From Balamuthia mandrillaris (Eukaryota; Discosea; Longamoebia; Balamuthiidae), in assembly GCA_031835245.1 (NCBI GenBank), contig JAVKOQ010000541.1, positions 1 to 28,884 on the forward strand: DNA of 28,884 nucleotides, in the 5' to 3' direction. Below the pieces are notes generated by a model. That model searched no databases. It was given only the letters and a program-made list of their open reading frames with translations, and was not told where the DNA came from. The translations under genes were made by a program, and so were the position numbers. Below are positions 18,028-28,319 of this stretch, piece by piece. The number at the start of each line of letters is the position of its first letter. Position 1 is the first letter of the stretch.

Positions 18028-18673
18028 ATGGCTACCTTGTCTGCGAGACGTCGGCAAGCACCGCGGAGCCGATACAAATCCTTAGCGTCGGACCCTCTCC
18101 AGAAGCGTGTGGGCATGTGGCCACCTTCGGATTCCACGATGAGGGGAGGGAATGTATTCAGCTTTCAAGGAGGAAATCGACTTCGTTTCTCATGTGATTG
18201 CTGTTGTTGTTGTTGTGACAACTTTTGCAGGAACAAAACGCAGATGGAGCGTAGGTGCAATTGTTACCACAAGTTGGAGTTAACTGAAACTATTATAGAT
18301 CAAATATTGGAATACGTTATTAGCTTTACCACTCGCATTGTGTCAAAGCGCCTTCCTAACGGGACGCCTCCAATTTTTTGATACTGTGAAAGGCACACTT
18401 GAGTTTCGCTTGGGCAAACACATAAAAAAATTGTCTATTGCTGAAGACGTGGAACACGATAAAGTATACAGGAACGCCTTCGAGCTAGGCTCAGCACAGT
18501 GGGATGAGCTCCTCAGGCGCTTCCGAGCCATTGGCAATGTACAAATGTGCGTAAAACCCAAACCCTTTCCCCTGCCACTTCACTGACAATGATAAACTTA
18601 ACAGGTAAATTTGCTAAGGCGGAGATCATTTAAGCCATATTATAAACGTTGTAGCCACTTCTTCTCTTCGCTA

Positions 18674-18708
<35 letters not shown>

Positions 18709-18817
18709 TCTCTCACCCTTCCCACTAGCGGTGTCAGAAGGTCTGGTGAAGAGGGACGCAGTGGATTGTCTCGTTAATAGTAAACAGCAGAAGGCTTATG
18801 GAGGAAGTGTTTGCTGA
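18028..18817 (+). CDS. unresolved small multi-exon gene, about 115-154 aa
   Basis: A plus-strand gene is indicated by a clearly protein-like frame at 18349-18546 (GRLQFFDTVKGTLEFRLGKH; DELLRRFRAIGNVQM) and by a CT tract at 18677-18713, which elsewhere in the window is always intronic on the sense strand. One phase-consistent model uses exons 18028-18153, 18231-18250, 18349-18546, 18619-18650 and 18729-18817 (154 aa). If intron 3 ends at 18604 instead, translation stops at 18607 (115 aa). The start at 18028 (ATGGCT) is a choice; 17837 is an alternative. In the long model the last exon overlaps the 3' coding end of the MFS gene by 44 bp in antisense. No family is recognised. The N-terminal 40 residues are Arg-rich and basic. 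Confidence 0.35.
18677..18713 (+). repeat. (CT)n microsatellite, probable intron of the unresolved gene
   Basis: A CT tract on the plus strand is followed by CACCCTTCCCACTAG, a good acceptor context ending at 18728. By the strand rule seen in the other introns, this marks a plus-strand intron. Confidence 0.9.
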
Positions 18818-20950
18818 GGCGCGTCCACTTAAGGACAGCAAGTGAAATGATAACGGCCAGCAGGTTAAGCCCTCCTGTCAGAAAGTAGATGTAGCGGTAA
18901 CAGTGGGAACCATAACAATCGTGATCTTCATCATCCCCACTACTATGCGAAGCGTTGGTGTCGTACTGGTTGGCCACTTGCATGTCATATAAAAACGAAG
19001 CAAGCAAGCCCAGACACAGACCTCCCGACGCCGGCGCTAGTGCTAACCAACCCCAGTTCTGCCCAAAGTTCTTCAATCCGAAGAGAAGGCTCACAAGGGT
19101 GGGATATGCTGCATACAACCCTGTTTACAAATGGATCTCTTTCAGTTAGCCCGCTTTTATGCAAACGAGAGCTAGGAAAGTACCTCCGTAGGCAATACCA
19201 ACAAATGGAGTGGCCAGCGCGACTACCCACACCTGTCCAGCCATTGCCAAAAGCAAATGAGCTGCTCCCATAAGACAAATACAAAAGAGTGCGAAACCAA
19301 TTCTCGGAACGTAATGTCTCCTATTGTAATAAGAGGCATTCGCAGCCGAGTTAGTTTATTTTGCCGGTTAAAAGAAAGCAAAGGAAAGGAGTACACAAAG
19401 TCGGAGAAAAAGCCAACTAAAACTCGACCCAATGCGTTAAAAAGCGACAGCAGGATTACAATTGTAACTTTGAAGTCACTGCTGCCACCAAGGCTAAGTA
19501 TGTGTGACCCTACCTATGGATGCAGATCAGCAAAGCGCGCGATGAGGGATGAGAGATGAAATGTGATGCATGAGAATGAGAGTGAGGGTAAGATATCGTA
19601 CGTGATTGATAAACAAGAGGCCGCTGCCTGTGGCAATAAAAAAGCCAGCAAATAGAAACCAGAAGGAGGAGCTTTTGAGCAATGTTAAGCCTGTGATTTC
19701 TATTGAAGACGATGGTTGCCCTTCGTCATACTGTATATCTTGCTCTTTTTGTTCCAATTCTGGCTTGCTCTCCTCCGAACCAAGCTGCCTTTCGTAATGG
19801 ATGGTACCAACATCCTCAGCGCCAAGAAGTTCACGTGGAGATTGAGTACCATCAGGGCTAGAGTCGTCGCGCAAAAGCTATTTACTTAATAGGTGAGGCA
19901 GATGTTACGTAGAGACAGCAAATAAATGTCATACCCTCATTTCTGTTTCATTTGCCTCTTGTTTATCCGTTGTTGTTGTTGCCTCAGGTGGATGTTCCTC
20001 CAGAAAGATAGCACTTATAAAGTCTACCAAGCCCGACGCTACAGCCATTAGTAAGATGAAAGCCGGCACGTTTGCTGTAGAGGCAAATATCAACCGATAG
20101 AGTTGGGTAAAGATGGCTCCGCTGAGGCCATATAAACTCACCAGCATGCCTACTATCTGCCTTGTCCCGTTCCGTTGTCTCATGTTAACACCATTACACG
20201 AAACTGATACAATGAAGTAAGAACGAGAGTAGAGAAGGAAGAGACCTTGCCGCGGTGGCTACTTGAAAAGTTCTTGACGTTGGTCATGAGGGCGGCAGTA
20301 TAGGTGCCATGGGAACCCTTGCTTGTGAGAGCGGCCATCAACATTCCGTTGCAACGGAGAGTGAGAGGAGAGTGTAAGTGGTACCCACCTGCCCCACCAT
20401 GAACATGAAACACGCCACCAAAACAAAGAAAGAAGGCAGCATATGACGAAACGCAAGATAGATGCACAGGTAGCCAAACAACAGCAACAGGCCGGAAACC
20501 AAAGCAGCGGCTCGTCCGCCCCACCGGTCGTTGAACATTCCTGCAGGCGTTCGTGTGTCAGTAGCAGGAACAACCACCGCTTGCTCGTCGTCGAAAAAAC
20601 AGCGTATGAAAGCAACCTATGAGAACGCCAGTATAGTTGCCGACGTTGCCCATGGCCCCCACGAATCCGAGTTGGACTTGCTCCCAGCCCAACTCCTTCT
20701 TCAGCTCGGGGCCATAGACGCTAAAGTCATAGAGCGTGCCGGCTATGCACATCATGGCAGCGCCGGCACCCAGTGAGAGCCATCGCCGTGTTCCCGTTCC
20801 AACCATCACAGCGGGGCGGCTCCTTCCTGCAGTTGCTGCCGCTTCTTTCAAGCGCCTCCAGCCCAAGAGGCTCGAGCCCCCGCCGCCCATTGGACCCATT
20901 ATTGGGGCATTAGTGGCGGCTCCTCCCTCCTCTATCCCCCTCCTCCCCAT
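18774..20950 (-). CDS. nodulin-like major facilitator superfamily transporter
   Basis: Eight minus-strand exons (20950-20617, 20540-20389, 20317-20246, 20156-19935, 19877-19602, 19513-19395, 19320-19184, 19120-18774) join in phase to 552 aa. Family signatures are RRWLSLGAGAAM, AGTLYDFSVYGPELKKELGW (first helix and loop), GNVGNYTGVLIGMFNDRWGG (helix 2 and the loop Arg/Asp), VGQGSHGTYTAALMTNVKNF, SSHRGKIVGMLVSLYGLSGA, then a hydrophilic acidic central loop of about 100 residues (exon 5). The second half shows GLLFINH, LFNALGRVLVGFFSDFV, RIGFALFCICLMGAAHLLL and FGLKNFGQNWGW. About 12 hydrophobic helices can be counted. The substrate is unknown; the family is related to monocarboxylate and formate/oxalate carriers. 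The start could be an internal Met, because the first 45 residues are Gly/Ala-rich. No CT tracts occur in its introns. Confidence 0.9.
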
Positions 20951-20984
20951 TGCTGCTATTGCTACCTTATTATTTCTATTAGTA

Positions 20985-21020
20985 TTGCTGCTTGCTGCTT
21001 GCTGCTTGCTGCTTGCTGCT
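20985..21020. repeat. heptanucleotide repeat (TTGCTGC)5
   Basis: Five perfect copies of TTGCTGC plus one base, in the 274-bp divergent region between the MFS transporter and the orphan gene at 21225. Trinucleotide-like CCTCCT and TTATTA stretches follow at about 21105-21137. Confidence 0.9.
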
Positions 21021-21224
21021 GGAGTGTCGTTGGGCAGTGGGGTAGGCGCTAGCCACAGCAGCTCAAGGGGCAGGAACTCTCAGAGGGCGGGCTTCCTCCT
21101 TTCCTCCTCCTCCTCCTCCTTATTATTATTATTCCTCCTTTTTTTGCAGACAAAAGAAAGGGAGCAAAGTGGTGGTGGTGGTTGCTACACAAACAACAGC
21201 AGCAGCGGACGAGCGACTACCCCC

Positions 21225-21623
21225 ATGGACGGACAAGGAGGAAAGGACATGCTGGAGCAAGAGAACGCCAGGCTCGCCCGCAGGTTGCAATCCAAAAGCG
21301 GGGCAGCCTCCGGCCCTCCGAAGAAGACGCCACAGCAGCTCGAAGAAGAACAACGCCAAAGAATAGAGGCGGAGATCGGGCAGGGGAGCGTTACCGTGCA
21401 GCTGGTCAACAGCCACAACCACGCCCAGGTGCTACACTCCCAACAGGTTGTGTTGGACAAAGGGAGGATACCACTTCGCAGCCTTATGAGCCAGTGGCAG
21501 TTCAAGGAGCCCATCATTTGGGTGGACGCCGACATGCCCTTGGGCCTCATGCCCGACGGCTACAGCGACCTCACTTTTGCTGCCCTTCCCAAAGTTCGTT
21601 TGCAGGGCACGCTCCTCTCCTAG
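21225..21623 (+). CDS. orphan protein, 132 aa, single exon
   Basis: The frame starts at an ATG (MDGQGGKDMLEQENARLARR) and ends with TAG at 21621-21623. The frame is also open far upstream, but that part is Ala/Leu/Ser low-complexity translated from repeat DNA and overlaps the MFS first exon, so I start at 21225. Residues 8-65 are charged and helical (QLEEEQRQRIEAEIG), a likely short coiled coil. Residues 68-132 look like a small beta-rich domain (SVTVQLVNSHNHAQVLH, PIIWVDADMPLGLMP). No membrane segment or known motif is seen. It precedes the DHHC gene by 216 bp on the same strand. Function is unknown. Confidence 0.6.
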   Translation: MDGQGGKDMLEQENARLARRLQSKSGAASGPPKKTPQQLEEEQRQRIEAEIGQGSVTVQLVNSHNHAQVLHSQQVVLDKGRIPLRSLMSQWQFKEPIIWVDADMPLGLMPDGYSDLTFAALPKVRLQGTLLS

Positions 21624-21839
21624 CCAGCTCTCAGCGCTGAGCTGGGTGGGAGCTTGCTCTTTTTCGCAAAACCTCCCCCAGGGCACACATTCCTTCTATT
21701 GTAATACATACCTCCATGCATGCCTGCCTGCCTACCTGCATACAAACACGCCGGTAACAACACGTCGCCCCCAATGGTTGGCTGGTCGACAAAAAAAGCA
21801 AAGACACAGCAAAGAAAAGAGAGAGAGAGAGACAAGAAG

Positions 21840-22553
21840 ATGGGTACGGGCCTTGGTGACCACCTCTTGGACCTGGCCTTCACCTTGGTCAAGTACTCCA
21901 AGAGAGTAACAGAAGTGCTGCTGCGGATTATAGGTCCGTTTTTCGTGGCGCTGGCGACCACTCTCATAGCAGGCGTGATTTACGTGTTCCTGTTGGCCAT
22001 CCTCCCCTACCATACGCCTGTGTTCTCCTTGTATGGCATGCTGCACGTGGCATGGGGCTTGTTCCTCGCCCAAGGCGTACTCTTCAACTATTTTATGTGT
22101 GTATTTACGCCTCCTGGCTCTCCGCCTGAAACCGTTCGTCACTCTATCTTGCTAGCAAGTTTGCTTGCCTTCCTTCACGCCACTCACTTGCATTCTCAAA
22201 TAGACGGAGGTAGATCCAGAAGAGTTGGAACTCTTGGAAAGAGAGGCTGCCCCGCGAAGAGGCCAGGGTTTTAGTCGTTGGTGTAAAATCTGTACGTATG
22301 CTGTTGCTCTTCAACTGTTTCACCAGAGGGCTGACTTATTCATTTCACGTTTTGTAGGTAAAGTACCAAAACCTCCTCGTGCCCATCATTGTCATGTTTG
22401 TCGGAAGTACGCACCACTCTGCCTCATTTCATTCCGCTGGTTGTTCTCCTTGTTCTTTTTGACAGCTAAATAATGCTTTTCGTTTAGGTGTGTGCTAAAG
22501 ATGGACCACCATTGTCGTATGTCTTTCTTTTCCTCTCTCTCTTCTTCTCTCTC

Positions 22554-22615
<62 letters not shown>

Positions 22616-23352
22616 GCAATGTAACTGTTGGCTAATGAGGTGTTTGAGCAGCATGGGTGTGTAACTGTGTAGGACATTTTAATCATCGCTACTTCTTTCT
22701 TTTTCTGTTTTATCTATGGGTGGGCTGCGCCTATGTTGCCCTTATGAGCTATGGGCCTTTCGTAGATCGCGACTTTCAAGTGGTGCGTCAAATGTTTACA
22801 CCGTACTAAAGCGTTAATGGGTGTACCTTTGTTTTCTTGTGAACCGTATCTGTTTGCGACCTAACGTATTGTGACTTCTTACACACAAACAAAGCCCTGG
22901 CAAGGCACTAACGCACGAGGCTTAGCCATGTTCACATTCGTGTTGACATTAGCGATATGGGTGGCAATGTGTCTGATGCTCGGTTGGCATCTCTATTTGG
23001 TGCTGACGGGGCAGACCACCATCGAGTTCTACTATAATAGGTTTATGGAAGCTCAAGCCAAGCAAAGTGGGCAAGAGTTCCATAATCCCTATGACTTGGG
23101 GCAAAGAAAAAATTGGCGTTATTTCTTTGGGCAACCCAGGTGGGCAAGCAACCCTCTTCCTTTTTTTTTTGTTTTTTTTTTGTTTTTTTGTTTATTCCTC
23201 AACAATGATCACTGATGTACATCAATGGCAGCATACTGGCAGGGCACTGGTTTTCATGGCTGATGCCGCACCTGGCCCCACCCCCTGGGGATGGCCTCTC
23301 CTTCCCCACTTGCTCCTCTCCAGATAGCAGCCCATTCTTCCTCTCCTCCTAG
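21840..23352 (+). CDS. DHHC-type protein S-acyltransferase (palmitoyltransferase)
   Basis: Exons 21840-22133, 22204-22291, 22358-22406, 22488-22516, 22652-22782, 22895-23139 and 23232-23352 join in phase to 318 aa. It transfers palmitate from acyl-CoA to cysteines of membrane proteins. Two N-terminal hydrophobic helices (GPFFVALATTLIAGVIYVFL; LHVAWGLFLAQGVLFNYF) precede the Cys-rich zinc domain: WCKICKVPKPPRAHHCHVC, CVLKMDHHCPW. The catalytic DHHC is at 150-153. The following motif reads WVCNCVGHFNHRYF, with Cys where most members have Gly or Asn. Two more helices follow (FFLFLFYLWVGCAYVALM and FTFVLTLAIWVAMCLMLGWH), then the TTxE motif as TTIE and the NPYDLG/NW pair. The tail ends WFSWLMPHLAPPPGDG. 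The very small exon 4 (29 nt) carries the catalytic motif up to its Cys. Intron 4 holds a CT tract. The gene converges on Hsp70. Confidence 0.93.
22547..22613 (+). repeat. (CT)n microsatellite in DHHC intron 4
   Basis: The longest CT tract in the window, with one CCC interruption, on the sense strand. The pyrimidine-rich stretch begins about 10 nt behind the 5' splice site GTATGT (22517). Confidence 0.95.
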
Positions 23353-23441
23353 GATGCAGGTGTCGTGTTGCTTCATTTTAAAAATCTCTCCATTATTTGC
23401 AAAGCACGACCGCTCATCGTTTTTGTTCAACGAGTTTCTAT

Positions 23442-23451
23442 TTTATTTATT
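23442..23451 (-). terminator. overlapping poly(A) signals of mitochondrial Hsp70
   Basis: Two overlapping AATAAA hexamers on the minus strand (23447-23442 and 23451-23446), 14-20 nt past the TAA at 23467-23465. Confidence 0.6.
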
Positions 23452-23464
23452 TTTTGGGGGGCGC

Positions 23465-23910
23465 TTATTCCTTTACCTCAGCATCAGGGGCTTCCTCTGT
23501 CTTCTTGCCCCCAGAGCTCTGGGATTCATTTTGGGCAGCCTTTTGCTTGTAGGCAGATTCGAAGGCCTTGAGAGACTTTTGTTGAAGGGCATCAGCACCT
23601 GCCTTGACGGCGGAGGCATCTCCCTCCTGCATAGTCTTGCGAAGCTCGGCAATTTCGGAGTGCAAAGTAGAGGCCTCGTCAGCCGGCACGTATTCCTTGA
23701 ATTCCCGCAAGTTCTTCTCAATGTCATAAATAACGGATTCGGCATGATTACGGGCCTCTGTCTCATCCTTGCGCTTCCTGTCCTCTTCTTCGTGTTCCTC
23801 GGCGTCCTTCACCATCTTCTCAATGTCACGCTCAGAGAGACCACCAGAGGATTGGATACGAACTAGAAAATTGTTTGTCCAATTAATCGGCGATAGAACA
23901 AAGACGGGAA

Positions 23911-23954
<44 letters not shown>

Positions 23955-25934
23955 TGAAAAAAGGAGCACGTACTGGTTTGTTCCTTGCCGGTAGCCTTGT
24001 CTCTGGCAGAAACATTAACAATACCGCTGGCGTCAATGTCGAAGGTAACTTCGATCTGAGGAGTACCCTTTGGTGCAGGAGGGATGCCAGTCAAGTGGAA
24101 GCTACCAAGAGCCTTGTTGTCAGCAGCCATGTGCCTCTCGCCTTGCAAAACCTTGATTTCCACCTCTGTCTGTCCATCTGCTGCGGTAGAGAACACCTAC
24201 GATATTATGATAGGTTAGCTTGGTAGGTTGGTGTAGTTTTTTTTTTTTGTTTTGTTTTGTTTTTCATTGAGACTTACCTGAGACTTCTTGGTAGGAATTG
24301 TTGTGTTACGCGGGATAAGCTTGGTGCAAACTCCTCCCAGGGTCTCGATGCCGAGAGAAAGGGGAGTAACGTCCAATAAAAGAATGTCAGTGACGTTCCC
24401 AGCAAGAACGCCACCCTGAATAGCAGCACCCATGGCCACAGCCTCATCAGGATTGACAGACTTATTAGGCTCCTTGTTGTAGAATTTTTTGACGGTTTCC
24501 TGGACCTTGGGCATGCGCGTCATGCCGCCAACCAAAAGGACACTTCCAATGTCCTTGGTGTCCAAACCAGCATCCTTAAGGCAGGCACGACAGGGTTCGA
24601 TTGTACGTTGAATAAGCTTGTCAGTCAGTTTCTCCAACAAAGCGCGGGTAATCTTGAGGTTCAAGTGCTTGGGTCCGGCAGGTCCTGCGGTAATGTAAGG
24701 CAGGTTGATCTCGGTTTGGACGGTAGAGGACAACTCGCATTTGGTCTTTTCGGCAGCTTCACGAAGTCTTTGCATGGCCAGCTTGTCCTTTGACAAATCG
24801 ATGCCCTCTTGTTTCTTGAACTCGTCAACGAGATAGTCTAACAACGCGTTATCGAAGTCCTCGCCTCCCAAGAATGTGTCTCCGTTGGTGGCTTTCACCT
24901 CAAACACTCCCTCCTTGGAAATCTCCAAGATTGAGATATCAAAGGTACCACCTCCAAGATCGTATACTGCCACGGTCTCCCCTTCGTTCTTGTTAAGGCC
25001 ATACGCCAGAGCAGCAGCCGTAGGTTCGTTGATAATCCTTTCAACCTGAAGACCAGCAATCTTTCCGGCATCCTTAGTGGCTTGCCTTTGCGAGTCATTG
25101 AAGTAGGCAGGAACAGTGATCACAGCCTTTTTGATCTCCTTTCCGAGATAATCCTCTGTACGAAAGGTTAGTCTTCCTTCGTGCTGCACGAAATGACAAG
25201 AGGAGGGGGGCAAGGGAAAAACCGCGCACCAGCAGTCTCCTTCATCTTCATCAAGGTGAAAGCACTGATTTCGCTTGGAGAATATTTCCTTCCGAAAGTG
25301 TCTTCCAACCAGGCGTCGCCGTTAGTGTGTCTGACAATTTTGTAAGGGACTCTTTTGATGTCTTCTTGTGTGGCAGGGTCGGAGAATTGACGACCAATCA
25401 ACCTCTTTACGGCGAAGAAGGTGTTTGAAGGGTTGGTGACGGCCTGACGTTTAGCAGTTACACCCACCAGTCGCTCTGTGCGGCCTTGATCGTCCTTAGT
25501 GAAAGCCACTACCGAAGGAGTGGTTCGCATGCCTTCCTTGTTTTCGATCACTTTAGGTTGTCCGGCTTCCATGATGGCCACACAAGAGTTTGTAGTTCCC
25601 AAGTCAATGCCAATAATTGGCTCCTTAGTGCTAAGTGAGTGAGAAAAAGAGCGAGTGAGTGAGAGCGCCCTACTGGCAAAATAAAATCCTGGCTATTCAA
25701 AAAAAAAAAAGCAATGCTCAAAACAAGGTACTTACGAATAAGCGCGAACTCCGCGAGAAACCCAGCTGGTGGTTTTAAGGCTGCTTGCCAAGTGTGAGCT
25801 CTGTGCAAGTAGCGAACCTCAGAACCAAATCAAAAAAAAAAAAAAAAGAGAAGGACGCAGAAAGAGAACAAGGCACGTACCCTCAATAAGGAGGTTGTGT
25901 AAGTGGGCTGCATCTTTTGAATTCCGCGTAACAT
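23465..25934 (-). CDS. HSPA9: mitochondrial Hsp70 chaperone (mortalin/Ssc1 type)
   Basis: Exons 25934-25881, 25800-25736, 25630-25230, 25155-24278, 24196-23974 and 23862-23465 join in phase to 672 aa, the expected size. The first two exons encode a basic, hydroxylated presequence ([28 protein letters not shown]) typical of matrix targeting, with likely cleavage around RAYS. The ATPase domain has [61 protein letters not shown] and [14 protein letters not shown]. The substrate domain has [15 protein letters not shown] and [13 protein letters not shown]; the lid starts [25 protein letters not shown] and GGMTRMP, with no EEVD or KDEL end, separate it from cytosolic and ER forms. It drives matrix protein import and folding. 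Intron 4 is A/T-rich, intron 5 has a CT tract. The symbol is by orthology. It is divergent from the eIF4E gene by 936 bp. Confidence 0.96.
23911..23952 (-). repeat. (CT)n microsatellite in Hsp70 intron 5
   Basis: CT on the sense strand, about 20 nt behind the 5' splice site GTACGT (23973). Confidence 0.95.
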
Positions 25935-26870
25935 TTTGTGAGTGAATAATAAATAAACTGTAACAAAGAGCGGCGCCGGGTCAGTGTGGCCTGGTTTTAT
26001 GAAAGAGAGAAGGGAGGCACGCACTAGAGAGAAAGAGTGGCGAAGGGTGTTGTGTAGAAAAAAAAATCAGAAAAACTGCCGGAAAAAAAAAACTACCAGC
26101 AGCGGGGAAGGAGTTTAAGCTGACAGTATTTCCTAGTATTGAGATCGATTTCGGTGTTTTTCCTGATTTCACAAGATTTTCGAACTTTTTGCGAAATTCC
26201 TGAGTGATCAAACACGCGAAATTTAGGTGTGTAGATCGCAAGAGGGTTGAGGGGTCGGATTTCTCCGTAGAAAAAAATTGTGAGCCGACTCTTGGCTTGT
26301 TGTCCCACTCTGTATTCTTTTTCTGCTGCCAGCAAACGGGACACGGCCAAAGCCCCTTGCCACTCGTGGAGTGCTCGACCTAGTTCTGACTGTGCACTAG
26401 GTCCTGACTAGCACTAGATGAGTTGCAAGGGGCTTTGGCTAGAGATATTTTCGAGCGCTATGCAACCTCACGCCTTGCATCCGGAGGGTTACGTCCGAAT
26501 TTGTCCTTTGAAACCTGATCGAAAACTCCAGATGTTGGTTCGCTGAGTGAGATGAAAAAATGGGAAGTTGGCACTGAGGGGATTTGAACTGATATCTTGT
26601 TTGGAGGGAAAGGAATACGCAGCCCAGGCCAAAGTGACACTGTTATATCACTCTCACGCATATACCTTGGTTTCTTTCATTTTAGTAAAGGTCTTTTCAT
26701 CTCAGTCACCAAGTTGGTGTCTTGCTAGACAAGTGTTAGGCTTTATTTTGCGTTCTTTACATTTTGGTTTGCGCTCTGCACAGCTTGTTGTTAACTTTTC
26801 CGTGATTTCTTTTTTAAAAAAGCAACAATTGTGTTATTCCCCCTTGTGGATAATCAGCGCGTAGACATAA
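25935..26870. promoter_or_regulatory. 936-bp divergent non-coding region (Hsp70 / eIF4E)
   Basis: This is the longest stretch without a gene. No frame looks coding. It is A/T-rich next to Hsp70, carries a nested inverted repeat at 26346-26439, and has a T5A6 tract at 26811-26821 before the eIF4E start. No convincing heat-shock element array (GAAnnTTCnnGAA) was found, only loosely similar words near 26170-26203. Confidence 0.5.
26346..26439. repeat. nested inverted repeat (22-bp outer arms, 8-bp inner arms)
   Basis: The outer arms 26346-26367 and 26418-26439 match at 20 of 22 positions; 15 consecutive pairs begin GCCAAAGCCCCTTGC. The 50-nt interior holds a second perfect inverted repeat, GACCTAGT (26377-26384) and ACTAGGTC (26396-26403). 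No target-site duplication is obvious at its ends. It could be a small non-autonomous DNA element, a structured RNA or a regulatory cruciform. Confidence 0.7.
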
Positions 26871-27455
26871 ATGGCGGTGCCCCCTCCGCCGGGCTTCCAC
26901 GCCTTTGTTGGTGGTTTTCCCAGCTCCTTTGACACCTCTGAGGAATACAAACTGGAGAACACATGGTATTGTTATATGAGCAGCAGCTATGGCTAGTACT
27001 GCATAGGGATCCTCACAAATTTGTCTGACGTTTGGTGATGGTGGTTGTGCATTTGATTCAGGTGCTTCTGGCATGATAAGTTCATAGGACCTGGCGCCTC
27101 CGCCAGTGAGTACGAGGCCTCGTTACACAAGCTTGTCAATTTTAATAGCGTTCAGGTCAGCAAACCCCACTTTTTTTTTTGATGCACTCACACCTGCCCA
27201 ACACAGGACTTTTGGAAGTGCTTCAACAACCTCCCTCCTGTAAATAAGTTGCAACCAAAGTCCAGCTTTCACCTCATGAAGGAAGGCATACCTCCTCTTT
27301 GGGTATTGTGCTCGTTGCGCCTGTCGTGTTTTGTTTGTTTCTTTTGTTGGTGGTTGAGCTAAACCTAAGACCTGCAGGAAGACCCAACCAATGCAGAGGG
27401 TGGTTTCTGGGCTTTCAGAGTGAAAAAAAGCGAAACGTATCCTTTTGATAACTCT

Positions 27456-27508
<53 letters not shown>

Positions 27509-27811
27509 GCCACTAACCGATGTAATATTTTGTATGCTTCGTGACTGGTACCGCAGAGCATATGTGTGGAAGGAATTAGTGTTGGCTCTCATTGGAGAAC
27601 AGTTTGAGCCGGTGCTTCTCCGAGGAGACTCCATTTGTGGGCTTACTGTCAGCATACGAACGCATGACGATACAGTGAGGCTATGGACCAAGAACGCAGA
27701 GGATCAAACTCCCGCCCACCTCACCAAACTGAGAGAACTTCTTCCTAAAGTCGAAATACGAAACCCTTACTACAAAGGTAATGCCTTAGTGTTTCCCTTC
27801 TTACCATCACT

Positions 27812-27850
<39 letters not shown>

Positions 27851-27907
27851 AACAAGGAACACCGGGCCTTTAATCCCGAACTTCGTGAAAAAAAGAAGGT
27901 TGTATAA
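26871..27907 (+). CDS. eIF4E-family cap-binding protein (class II/III-like)
   Basis: Exons 26871-26965, 27062-27155, 27207-27302, 27378-27436, 27557-27777 and 27849-27907 join in phase to 207 aa. It should bind the mRNA 5' cap in the cytoplasm. Landmarks are YKLENTWCFWHDK (Trp32 and Trp35, equal to human W43 and W46), ASEYEASLHKL, NSVQDFWKCFNNLPP, FHLMKEGIPPLWEDPTN (Trp95/Glu96, equal to W102/E103), EGGFWAF, WKELVLALIGEQF, ICGLTVSIR and VRLWTK. The position of human W56 is Tyr49, so only one of the two stacking Trp is kept. W43 present with W56 replaced by Tyr is the class III definition, while GEQF and FHLMKEG recall 4EHP (class II). It may be a translational repressor or a specialised factor instead of the main eIF4E. 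Introns 4 and 5 carry CT tracts. Confidence 0.9.
27456..27508 (+). repeat. (CT)n microsatellite in eIF4E intron 4
   Basis: CT with single CC interruptions on the sense strand, about 16 nt behind the 5' splice site GTATCC (27437). Confidence 0.95.
27814..27848 (+). repeat. (CT)n microsatellite in eIF4E intron 5
   Basis: CT on the sense strand running straight into the acceptor CAG (27848). Here the tract is the polypyrimidine tract itself. Confidence 0.95.
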
Positions 27908-27943
27908 CAAACGCTATCTCGCTGGGAATTGCTTGTTGTTTAA

Positions 27944-27949
27944 AATAAA
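27944..27949 (+). terminator. poly(A) signal of eIF4E-like gene
   Basis: AATAAA 37 nt after the TAA at 27905-27907, sense orientation. It precedes the convergent ribophorin-like gene. Confidence 0.5.
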
Positions 27950-28050
27950 AAAAAATAATAGTATTGTGGAGAAAAAAACTGGGCGAAGCAGTGCCCACAA
28001 GAAAGAAGTAGATGAAGAATAGGTTTTAAGAGTGTGTAGCTTTCAAAACT

Positions 28051-28277
28051 TCATTCCTGCTTATCGTGAGCGGCCAAGGCAGCCAAAGCACGGTTACCAA
28101 AGAAAATAGTTGGCACGGCCAAGAGAGCTAGATAACCCAACGTTTGCAGCATGTTCAAATAGAGCCAATAGAGGGCGAACAATCCCACCAGAGCGGCCAG
28201 ACAACCCTGGAAGCCCAGTGCGTAAACGGAGGAAACACCGGAAGGGAAGTTGCGAAGATTTGCCCCTAAGAAGAGAA

Positions 28278-28319
<42 letters not shown>

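Noticed and set aside
20736-21623. Long plus-strand open frame of 295 codons.
   Set aside because: Its first 160 codons are antisense to MFS exon 1 or translate promoter repeats (Leu/Ala/Ser runs). Only the part from the ATG at 21225 looks like a protein.
25935-26300. Heat-shock element array in front of mitochondrial Hsp70.
   Set aside because: TTCGAA and GAAATTC words occur near 26170-26203, but the spacing does not fit alternating nGAAn units.
26346-26439. CRISPR-like or terminal-repeat reading of the nested palindrome.
   Set aside because: There is only one unit, no spacer series, no direct target duplication and no transposase nearby, so it is listed only as an inverted repeat.
26540-26660. 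Possible minus-strand tRNA or tRNA-derived element: the reverse strand of 26580-26590 reads AGTTCAAATCC, like a B box / T loop.
   Set aside because: The T-stem halves do not pair beyond the first base pair, no acceptor-stem partner for CAGTGCC is found upstream and no clear A box lies at the right distance.
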